DNA of 64,000 bases, from NCBI GenBank assembly GCA_031367505.1, contig JANLPY010000629.1:28106-92105 (forward strand), written 5' to 3'. The stretch is from JAKFWF01 sp031367505. GTDB taxonomy: Bacteria > Pseudomonadota > Alphaproteobacteria > Rhizobiales > Hyphomicrobiaceae. Within the stretch, counting starts at the first letter, position 1. Each line of letters begins with the position of its first letter. This document shows, piece by piece, positions 36,315-43,686 of the stretch. The notes under the pieces were generated by a model, which searched no databases, was not told the DNA's origin, and saw nothing but the letters and a program-made list of their open reading frames with translations. Made by a program: the position numbers and the translations under genes.

Positions 36315-38297
36315 ATGATTGCAGAGCTTGGACATTACGCTCTCGTTCTTGCACTGGCGGTGGCAGCCGTGCAGACGATCGTGCCTTTGTGGGGTGCGCG
36401 GACATCGAACATCGCCATGATGGACGTCGCCAAACCGGCAGCGTTGGCTCAGCTCGCACTCGTCCTGATGTCGTTCCTCTGCTTGATGTGGCTCTACGTT
36501 ACTTCCGACTTCTCGGTGCTGAATGTCGCTTCGAACTCGCACACGACGAAGCCGCTGATCTACAAGATTTCAGGTGTGTGGGGCAACCACGAAGGTTCGA
36601 TGGTCCTATGGGTGCTGATGCTGGCGGCCTTCGGTGCGGCGGTCGCGGTGTTCGGCACCAACCTTCCGATAACATTGCGGGCGACGGTGCTCAGCGTGCA
36701 AGCCTCGATCGCGCTCGCGTTCTGCCTCTTCATCGTCGCGACCTCAAATCCGTTTCTGCGGCTTGATCCGCCAGCACTTGAAGGCCAGGGGCTGAATCCG
36801 GTGCTACAGGATCCGGCACTGGCCTTCCATCCACCGTTCCTTTACGCGGGCTATGTCGGCTTCTCGATCGCGTTTTCGTTTGCGGTGGCAGCCTTGATCG
36901 AAGGCCGCCAGGATGCGGCTTGGGCGCGCTGGGTCAGACCATGGACGCTAGCCGCCTGGATGTCTCTGACACTCGGCATCGCGATGGGATCATGGTGGGC
37001 TTACTATGAACTCGGCTGGGGCGGATGGTGGTTCTGGGACCCAGTTGAAAACGCCTCGTTCATGCCCTGGCTCGCCGGCACCGCACTGCTGCATTCGGCG
37101 GTCGTCATGGAACGGCGCGAGGCACTCAAAGTTTGGACCATCCTGCTTGCAATCTTGACCTTCTCGTTGTCGTTGATGGGAACCTTCCTGGTGCGTTCCG
37201 GCGTGTTGTCATCGGTGCACGCGTTCGCGGTCGATCCAGCGCGCGGAATTTTCATCCTGACCCTGATGATGTTCTTCACCGGTGGCGCGCTTACTCTGTT
37301 CGCAATGCGCGTCGGTGCGTTGAAACAGGGCGGCGTATTTGCGCCAATCAGCCGCGAAGGCGCCCTCGTGCTCAACAACATCTTGTTGACCACCAGTTGC
37401 GCGACGGTGTTCGTCGGCACGCTTTATCCGTTGGCATTGGAGGCGCTGACCGGCGCCAAAATCTCGGTCGGCCCGCCCTACTTCAATCTGACGTTCAGCG
37501 CGTTGATGATCCCGTTGCTGATTGCGCTGCCGTTCGGTCCGTTGATGGCCTGGAAGCGCGGCGATCTGCATGCAGCGATGCAGCGCCTCATGCTGATGTT
37601 GGCAGCCACCCTCGCGGTTCTTGTCGCCGTGATCGCCGTCACATGGGGTGGACCGGTGATGGCGCCCGTCGCCATCGCAATCGGCGTGTGGGTGATGCTC
37701 GGCGCATTCGTGGAAATTCTCACTCGGATCAAATTGGGTCAAGTGCCAGCGCATGAGGCGTGGCAGCGGTTCAAGGGCCTGCCGCGTTCGAACTTGGGTA
37801 CGGCTGCCGCTCACTTCGGCGTCGGCATGATGGTGCTGGGCATTGTCGGTACCACGGCCTGGCAATCGGAAAAGGTTCTCGCGGTGAAGCCTGGCGCGAC
37901 TGTCGAAATCGCCGGTTTCACTCTCAAATTCCTGGGGGTCGGCCCGGCGCGGGGGGCGAATTATCGTGAGCAGGTCGGCATCTTCGATGTCACAAGCGGT
38001 GGCCGGGCCGTAACGACGCTGCACCCGGCCAAGCGCGTCTATGATCAACCGCCGGTGCCGACCACCGAGGCTGGGATCTACAACGCGTGGGGCGGCGACC
38101 TGTACGTCGTCCTCGGAGATGCGCAGAAGGATGGCGGTTACACGATACGGCTCTATTTCAATCCGCTGGTTCGGTTGATTTGGCTGGGCGCGATCGTCAT
38201 GGTTCTCGGCGGAATGCTGTCGCTGAGTGATCGCCGGCTGCGGGTCGGTGCGCCACGTCGCTCGCGACCAAGTGCTGCCGTCGTGGCTGCGGAGTGA
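36315..38297 (+). CDS. ccmF: Haem lyase CcmF
   Basis: A 660-residue multi-spanning protein. Markers are GVWGNHEGSMVLWVLML, the family WWAYYELGWGGWWFWDPVENASFMPWL motif (tryptophan-rich haem site) and FSLSLMGTFLVRSGVLSSVHAFAVDP, with conserved His residues. It ligates haem to apocytochrome c with CcmH and CcmI. Length and motifs are normal. It overlaps the ccmH region at its end. Confidence 0.96.
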   Translation: MIAELGHYALVLALAVAAVQTIVPLWGARTSNIAMMDVAKPAALAQLALVLMSFLCLMWLYVTSDFSVLNVASNSHTTKPLIYKISGVWGNHEGSMVLWVLMLAAFGAAVAVFGTNLPITLRATVLSVQASIALAFCLFIVATSNPFLRLDPPALEGQGLNPVLQDPALAFHPPFLYAGYVGFSIAFSFAVAALIEGRQDAAWARWVRPWTLAAWMSLTLGIAMGSWWAYYELGWGGWWFWDPVENASFMPWLAGTALLHSAVVMERREALKVWTILLAILTFSLSLMGTFLVRSGVLSSVHAFAVDPARGIFILTLMMFFTGGALTLFAMRVGALKQGGVFAPISREGALVLNNILLTTSCATVFVGTLYPLALEALTGAKISVGPPYFNLTFSALMIPLLIALPFGPLMAWKRGDLHAAMQRLMLMLAATLAVLVAVIAVTWGGPVMAPVAIAIGVWVMLGAFVEILTRIKLGQVPAHEAWQRFKGLPRSNLGTAAAHFGVGMMVLGIVGTTAWQSEKVLAVKPGATVEIAGFTLKFLGVGPARGANYREQVGIFDVTSGGRAVTTLHPAKRVYDQPPVPTTEAGIYNAWGGDLYVVLGDAQKDGGYTIRLYFNPLVRLIWLGAIVMVLGGMLSLSDRRLRVGAPRRSRPSAAVVAAE

Positions 38298-38302
38298 GCG
38301 CG

Positions 38303-38773
38303 ATGCGCCGTGGACGATCGATTTTTGTATTCGGGCTGATCACTGCTTTGGCAATGGCCGGACCAGCCGTGGCGGTCGAGCCCGACGAAATTCTGTCAGA
38401 TGCACAACTGGAGGCGCGGGCTCGCACGCTATCGAGCGAACTTCGTTGCCTTGTTTGTCAAAACCAGTCGATTGACGATAGCAATGCGCCCCTCGCACGC
38501 GATCTGCGATTGATTGTGCGGGAGCGCTTGAAAGCCGGCGATAGCGACGACCGCGTATTGCAATACGTCGTTTCCCGCTACGGCACGTTCGTTCTGCTGC
38601 GCCCGCCGGTTGAGCGATCGACGCTTCTGCTTTGGGCAACGCCGATGCTGTTGCTGGCGTTGGCAGGATTGCTGCTCGGCCGCAGATGGCGTGCACCGTC
38701 CGACGCGATCTCGCCGCCAGCACCGCTTTCGGCAGACGAAGTCACCCGGTTGGAGCGGCTTACCAAATCTTGA
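38303..38773 (+). CDS. ccmH: Cytochrome c maturation protein CcmH
   Basis: A 156-residue CcmH (CycL) with a signal (FVFGLITALAMAGPAVAVEP), the redox motif ELRCLVCQNQSIDDS, and a C-terminal membrane helix (LLLWATPMLLLALAGLLLG). It reduces the haem-attachment cysteines of apocytochrome c. GGAG lies 8 nt before the ATG at 38303; a GTG at 38294 is possible. The thiol reductase gene ccmG/dsbE that usually sits between ccmF and ccmH is absent here. Its 3' end is antisense to the trypsin-like gene. Confidence 0.93.
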   Translation: MRRGRSIFVFGLITALAMAGPAVAVEPDEILSDAQLEARARTLSSELRCLVCQNQSIDDSNAPLARDLRLIVRERLKAGDSDDRVLQYVVSRYGTFVLLRPPVERSTLLLWATPMLLLALAGLLLGRRWRAPSDAISPPAPLSADEVTRLERLTKS

Positions 38774-39660
38774 GTTTGGGTCGAGAACTCGGCGATCAGG
38801 CTCGCGAAGGCCGATGCGTTGACGGCGGTATTCGCGATCGCCTCCGGCTTCGAGCGGAACATTACGGTGCCCGCTTCGACAGCGATGCGCGACTGGACGT
38901 AGGTACCGACGTTGATGCCGATTACGACCGGGCCACTCGGCGTTTGCAGAAGTAACGGCGAACCCGATGAGGCGCCAGCGGTGTTGCACCGATGCAGCAG
39001 CAGCCGTTCGGCCCCGCGAAAATCATTCTCGATCTGCCGGCGATCAACCTTATCGAAAGTGGGCGCCACCGCGCAGGGACCAGCTTCGGCGAGTTTCCAG
39101 GGCAGGCGATCGCGGTGGAAGGCTGCCTGAAAGACTTGGCCGGCGGCCGACTGAATCACAATTTCGGTCGATGGCATTGGCCTCACCGGCAAGACCGCGC
39201 CGTGACAGGCTGGTCGATCTAGGCGGACGAGCGCCCAATCCTGCGCTGCATCGATGGGAGGTTTCGTGCTCAGCCGTGTGGTGCCGGCGCGGACGTTGAA
39301 GGCGGCTGTCCCGTTGTGTGATCCGGCCACCCGCGCGAAGTTTCCAGGGCGTGTGTTGGGTTGGCCAAACTGGAAATCGTTGGCATCGAGAGGCGTTTCG
39401 CCAGCCGTCCGGAACAAACAGTGCCCCGCCGTCGCGATAACATTGTCGGCAACGCAAAATGCCGAGCAAACCGTCTTGGATTTGACATTGAACAGCAGCG
39501 CGATCGAACGCTTTAGCGGCATATACCGGTGCGATAGCGGGCGCCGGTCATCGACACCGAAGACCGCGGCTCGCGCGGTTTGGCCAGTCAACATGTGGAT
39601 CGATCCTGCCACCAAAGTGACAGCGATCAAGCTTACATACGAATTTACGCCCAAACGCAT
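38578..39660 (-). CDS. Secreted trypsin-like serine protease, antisense-overlapping ccmH
   Basis: A 360-residue protein with a signal-like N-terminus (SYVSLIAVTLVAGSIHM) and chymotrypsin-fold motifs: TAGHCLF (catalytic His), QDWALVRLD (catalytic Asp), and TAGASSGSPLL (catalytic Ser). The recognisable domain ends around FASLIAEFSTQ. The last 65 or so residues (from about 38773 down to 38578) lie entirely on the opposite strand of ccmH and are arginine/serine-rich, so they look like read-through rather than conserved protein. The gene convergently overlaps ccmH by 196 nt. Confidence 0.75.
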   Translation of the reverse strand: MRLGVNSYVSLIAVTLVAGSIHMLTGQTARAAVFGVDDRRPLSHRYMPLKRSIALLFNVKSKTVCSAFCVADNVIATAGHCLFRTAGETPLDANDFQFGQPNTRPGNFARVAGSHNGTAAFNVRAGTTRLSTKPPIDAAQDWALVRLDRPACHGAVLPVRPMPSTEIVIQSAAGQVFQAAFHRDRLPWKLAEAGPCAVAPTFDKVDRRQIENDFRGAERLLLHRCNTAGASSGSPLLLQTPSGPVVIGINVGTYVQSRIAVEAGTVMFRSKPEAIANTAVNASAFASLIAEFSTQTQDLVSRSNRVTSSAESGAGGEIASDGARHLRPSSNPANASNSIGVAQSRSVDRSTGGRSRTNVP

Positions 39661-39830
39661 GACACGGTACTCGCGGCATTGGCACTGTGAGTGCGATTGC
39701 GCACCCAGCATTACAAAAGGTTAATTCCACCGCAAGGCTCCTGTAAGACGCAATCCGCTAATTCCGACAGCAACGCGGCAAATTTGTCTCCCGCGGTTTG
39801 TCGTTTTCCTTGCTTCAGAAAGGTCGCCGG

Positions 39831-41420
39831 ATGTCTTCCATGAGCCTGATCCGCATCAAATCAACTTCCGCGCCGGGACCGGCGAAATCGGCCGCCCGTA
39901 CGGTCTCGGCACTCGCCGGTATCAGTATGCTAGCGTTGCTCGCTGCCGCCCCGCAGGCGCCAGTTTTGGCCCAGCAAAAAGCCCCCGACAGCGTACAAAC
40001 GCCATTCGGCCGCGCGCCGTTGAGTTTTGCTGACATTGTAGACAAGGTGAAGCCCTCGGTCGTTAGCATTTCGGTGACGGGCGGTGGAGCCAAGGTGGCA
40101 CGCAACCAACCCAATGCTCCGGGCAAGCGTCCGCCAGGCTTGGGCCGTGGCGGTCCGCAGGACATGATTCCTGAGGGTCCAGAGGGCGATGCACTTCGCA
40201 AGTTCTTCGATCAGCTGCCGCGTGAGTTCGGTGGCGGCGGCGGCAATGGACCGGTGCCTCCTCGTCCCTCTCTATCGCAAGGCTCAGGCTTCGTGATTTC
40301 AGAGGACGGTTTTGTCGTCACCAACACTCATGTGATCGACGGTGCTTCCAAGATTACGGTAGCCTTCGACGAGAACAACAAGCACGAAGCAACCTTGATC
40401 GGCACCGATCAACGCACCGATCTCGCGTTGCTCAAGATCAAGACCACGGGCAAGTCGTTCCCGTTCGTGAAGTTCGCCAAGAGCCAGGGCCGGGTCGGCG
40501 ACTGGGTATTGGCGGTCGGCAATCCATTCGGCCTGGGTGGTACGGTGACGGCCGGTATCGTATCGGCGCTCGGCCGTGATATCGGCTCGGGTCCATACGA
40601 CTTCCTGCAGATCGACGCGGCGGTAAACCGCGGCAACTCGGGCGGCCCGACCTTCAACCTCGACGGCGAAGTCGTCGGCGTGAATACGGCCATCTATAGC
40701 CCAGGCTCCAACGGTGGCAACGTCGGTATCGCGTTCGCCGTGCCAGCCAAGATCGCAACCGAAGTGATCGAGCAACTTAAGAGTTCGGGTTCGGTCAGCC
40801 GCGGCTGGCTCGGCGTCAAGATCCAGGACGTCGATGAAGACATCGCCGCCAGCATCGGTGTGAAAGATGCCAAGGGCGCGCTTGTCAACGAAGTGACTGT
40901 TGGTGGCCCAGCCGCCGCCTCTGGTTTGAAGACGCAGGATCTCATTCAGTCGGTCAATGCAGCGCCGGTCGGCAACAGCCGCGAATTGGCACGCAAGATT
41001 GCTGAATTCGCGCCTGACACGGCCGTCGATGTGAAGGTGCTGCGAGCCGGAAAGGAGGAAACCATCAAGGTCAAACTTGGCAAGTTTCCCGGCTCAACAG
41101 AAGTTGCAGCAAAAGTCGAACCCACGCAGCCAACGGCGGCGGAGTTCGGACCTCTAGGTCTGAGCTTCAACCAGAAAGCGGCCACCAAGGATGGCGTGCC
41201 GATCAGTGATGTCGATCCCGAGTCGGATGCCTCGACCAAGGGATTGCGTACCGGCGATGTCGTCATCGAGGTGAATAGCCAGACGGTCGCAACCACGGCT
41301 GACATCGAAACGGTAGTCAAAAAAGCTCAGGATGCTGGCCGGCCCAGCGTGTTGGTCACGGTCAAGTCAGGCGACCAACGCCGGGTTGTCTCGCTCAAGA
41401 TGGTCACGAAGAAGAGCTGA
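39831..41420 (+). CDS. DegP/HtrA-type periplasmic serine protease
   Basis: A 529-residue Do-like protease. A signal (SALAGISMLALLAAAPQAPVLAQ) leads into the protease domain with His167 in VVTNTHVID, Asp197 in RTDLALLKI and Ser270 in NRGNSGGPTFN. Two PDZ domains follow (GWLGVKIQDVDEDIA near 325 and AEFGPLGLSFNQKA near 435). It degrades or refolds misfolded periplasmic proteins. It precedes a two-component system and glnE, a conserved alphaproteobacterial arrangement, and a terminator follows. Confidence 0.94.
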   Translation: MSSMSLIRIKSTSAPGPAKSAARTVSALAGISMLALLAAAPQAPVLAQQKAPDSVQTPFGRAPLSFADIVDKVKPSVVSISVTGGGAKVARNQPNAPGKRPPGLGRGGPQDMIPEGPEGDALRKFFDQLPREFGGGGGNGPVPPRPSLSQGSGFVISEDGFVVTNTHVIDGASKITVAFDENNKHEATLIGTDQRTDLALLKIKTTGKSFPFVKFAKSQGRVGDWVLAVGNPFGLGGTVTAGIVSALGRDIGSGPYDFLQIDAAVNRGNSGGPTFNLDGEVVGVNTAIYSPGSNGGNVGIAFAVPAKIATEVIEQLKSSGSVSRGWLGVKIQDVDEDIAASIGVKDAKGALVNEVTVGGPAAASGLKTQDLIQSVNAAPVGNSRELARKIAEFAPDTAVDVKVLRAGKEETIKVKLGKFPGSTEVAAKVEPTQPTAAEFGPLGLSFNQKAATKDGVPISDVDPESDASTKGLRTGDVVIEVNSQTVATTADIETVVKKAQDAGRPSVLVTVKSGDQRRVVSLKMVTKKS

Positions 41421-41451
41421 TCGTTCAGCTATAGAGCAGTACCACTAGGAT

Positions 41452-41500
41452 AAGGGGTGCGCAGTCTTTCCCAACGTTGGGGAAACCGGCGCACCCCTTT
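41452..41500 (+). terminator. Strong nested hairpin terminator after degP
   Basis: AAGGGGTGCGC at 41452-41462 pairs with GCGCACCCCTT at 41489-41499, and between them TTTCCC/GGGGAAA forms an inner stem around AACGTT. A T-run (CCCCTTTG) follows. It separates degP from the two-component genes, so the latter need their own promoter in the following 56 nt. Confidence 0.75.
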
Positions 41501-41555
41501 GCCGTTCATGATATGCTGAAGTGAGACGATACAAATTTCACACTGGGTTCAAACG

Positions 41556-42236
41556 ATGCGCGTTCTGATCATCGAGGATGACGTAGAGACAGCGCTTTTC
41601 CTGCAAAAGGCGCTGAAGGAAAGTGGCCACACCGTTGACCTCGCGCACGATGGCGACGACGGCTTGGCGATTGCGCGCGATGGTGGCCATGACGTGCTCA
41701 TCGTCGATCGCATGCTGCCGAAGCAGGACGGCTTGAGCCTCGTCAAAACGCTGCGGGCAGAGGGCGTGCGCACGCCGGTTCTGTTTCTATCGGCGCTCGG
41801 TGCCGTCGATGATCGCGTCAAAGGACTGAAGGCTGGCGGCGATGATTATCTGACCAAACCCTACGCCTTCACCGAGTTGCTTGCTCGCATCGAAGCTTTG
41901 GTTCGCCGGGTCGAGCCGCAAGAAGCGCAAACGCGGTATCAGGTTGGCGATCTTGTGATCGACCGTTTGGCGCATCGCGTGACCCGGGCTGGCGAGCCCG
42001 TCGTGCTGCAGCCACGCGAATACCGGCTGCTCGAATACATGATGCGCAATGCCGGTCAGGTGGTGACCCGCACGATGCTGCTGGAAAATGTCTGGGACTA
42101 TCACTTCGATCCGCAGACCAACGTCATCGACGTGCATGTCTCCCGTCTCAGGGGAAAGATCGACAAGGGCTTTGATCGGCCGCTGCTGCATACCATACGC
42201 GGCGCTGGATACATGCTGCGTGATGGCTCTGTCTGA
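41556..42236 (+). CDS. OmpR-family response regulator
   Basis: A 226-residue regulator with receiver Asp in DVLIVDRMLPKQDG and Lys in LTKPYAFTELL, followed by a winged-helix domain (QPREYRLLEYMMRNAGQVVTRTMLLENVWDYHFDP...GAGYMLR). It ends 14 nt inside the kinase gene. With its kinase and downstream glnE it forms a block common in alphaproteobacteria. Confidence 0.93.
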   Translation: MRVLIIEDDVETALFLQKALKESGHTVDLAHDGDDGLAIARDGGHDVLIVDRMLPKQDGLSLVKTLRAEGVRTPVLFLSALGAVDDRVKGLKAGGDDYLTKPYAFTELLARIEALVRRVEPQEAQTRYQVGDLVIDRLAHRVTRAGEPVVLQPREYRLLEYMMRNAGQVVTRTMLLENVWDYHFDPQTNVIDVHVSRLRGKIDKGFDRPLLHTIRGAGYMLRDGSV

Positions 42237-43686
42237 CCGGTCACTAGCCATAGGTGCCAGCCGTGCGGCAACCAAGCGCGCACGCACGGGCACCCGATTG
42301 CTTGGCACGACGGCGTTTCGCATTACCGCACTCGTCGTCGCGGCGTTCGTCGCAATGGCGGCGATCGTCGTCGGGGCACTCTTTTGGCAAACCAACAGTT
42401 TATTGACAGCACACGTATTGCGCGGCCTGTCGCAAGATCGCGCGGCGCTGGAGGACGTGCTACGCACCGGTGGCGTGCCAGCACTCAGTGGAGCCGTTGC
42501 TGCCCGATCGAAGGGTATAGGCTCGGGCGCCACGCTCTTGTTGCTGCACGACGCAGCCGGTGCCAAACTCGCCGGCAATCTCGATCGTTGGCCGGTTGAA
42601 CTCGCCGATAAGCCGCAAGGTGGAACGTTCACTTACGATGGTGGTGGTCGAGGCGCCGGTCAGCCTGCCGTTGGTATTCCGCTTGTCAGTGCCGGCGGCG
42701 TTCGTTTGCTGGTTGCCCGCGATCTTGGCGATCAAAGCCGGTTGATCGATGGGATACGGCGGTTATTTTTGATCGGCTTCGGTCTGTTGAGTTTGATGGG
42801 ACTAGCCGGCGGTCTGATTGCCAGCCGGTTGATGCTCAAGCGAGTGACCGAGATTACCGACACCGGCAAAACGATCATGGCCGGTGATCTATCGGGGCGG
42901 ATTCCACTGTCGGGTTCCGATGATGAATTCGACTATCTGGCGGCCAACCTCAACGTGATGCTGGAGCGCATCGAACAACTGATGCTGGCAATGCGCGAGG
43001 TCTCGGACAATATCGCGCACGACCTGAAAACGCCGCTCAGCCGACTGCGCAGTCGCGCCGAAGCTGCCATGCGCGATACTGGAAATAGCGCGGCGCACGC
43101 TGACGGGCTCGCGCGCGTGATCGAAGATGCCGACGCCATTATGCAAACCTTCAATGCGTTGCTGCTGATCGCGAGGCTCGAAGCTGGCGCGGTCGATCGG
43201 AGTGCTGAGACCTTTGATCTGGGCCAACTCATCCGTGATGTGGGCGAGCTGTACGAACCTGTCGCGGACGAGGCCGGTCAGCAAATTATTCTGACAGCCG
43301 GCGGGACCGTCAACCTGCGCGCCAACAAGCAATTGATCGGGCAAGCGCTTGCCAACCTGATCGACAATGCGATCAAATATGGCGTGCCGGTTTCAGGCAA
43401 GGCCGGCGAAATTACGGTGGCTTTGACATCGTCTGGGGCCGGCGTGCGGATTGCCGTCGCTGATCGCGGCCCCGGGATTGTGCAAGCCGATCGCGAGCGC
43501 GTCGCCAAGCGCTTTGTTCGCCTCGATCAGAGCCGGACCAAACCTGGTACCGGATTGGGGTTGAGCTTGGTTGCAGCCGTCGCCCGTTTGCACGGCGGCC
43601 GAATACGGATTGAGGACAACACACCGGGCTTGCGCGTAGTGATCGAGCTTCCGGCTACTTTGCGGAGCGGTACAGAGGGATCGTGA
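42223..43686 (+). CDS. HAMP-containing sensor histidine kinase
   Basis: A 487-residue kinase: helix near 25-50, periplasmic domain, second helix about 180-200 (FLIGFGLLSLMGLAGGLIASRL), a HAMP segment, H-box NIAHDLKTPLSRLRSRAEA, N-box NLIDNAIKYG, G1 ADRGPGI and GTGLGLSLVAAVARLHGG. The start is ATG at 42223, overlapping the regulator gene. The end overlaps glnE (TGATG). Its signal is unknown. Confidence 0.92.
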   Translation: MALSDRSLAIGASRAATKRARTGTRLLGTTAFRITALVVAAFVAMAAIVVGALFWQTNSLLTAHVLRGLSQDRAALEDVLRTGGVPALSGAVAARSKGIGSGATLLLLHDAAGAKLAGNLDRWPVELADKPQGGTFTYDGGGRGAGQPAVGIPLVSAGGVRLLVARDLGDQSRLIDGIRRLFLIGFGLLSLMGLAGGLIASRLMLKRVTEITDTGKTIMAGDLSGRIPLSGSDDEFDYLAANLNVMLERIEQLMLAMREVSDNIAHDLKTPLSRLRSRAEAAMRDTGNSAAHADGLARVIEDADAIMQTFNALLLIARLEAGAVDRSAETFDLGQLIRDVGELYEPVADEAGQQIILTAGGTVNLRANKQLIGQALANLIDNAIKYGVPVSGKAGEITVALTSSGAGVRIAVADRGPGIVQADRERVAKRFVRLDQSRTKPGTGLGLSLVAAVARLHGGRIRIEDNTPGLRVVIELPATLRSGTEGS

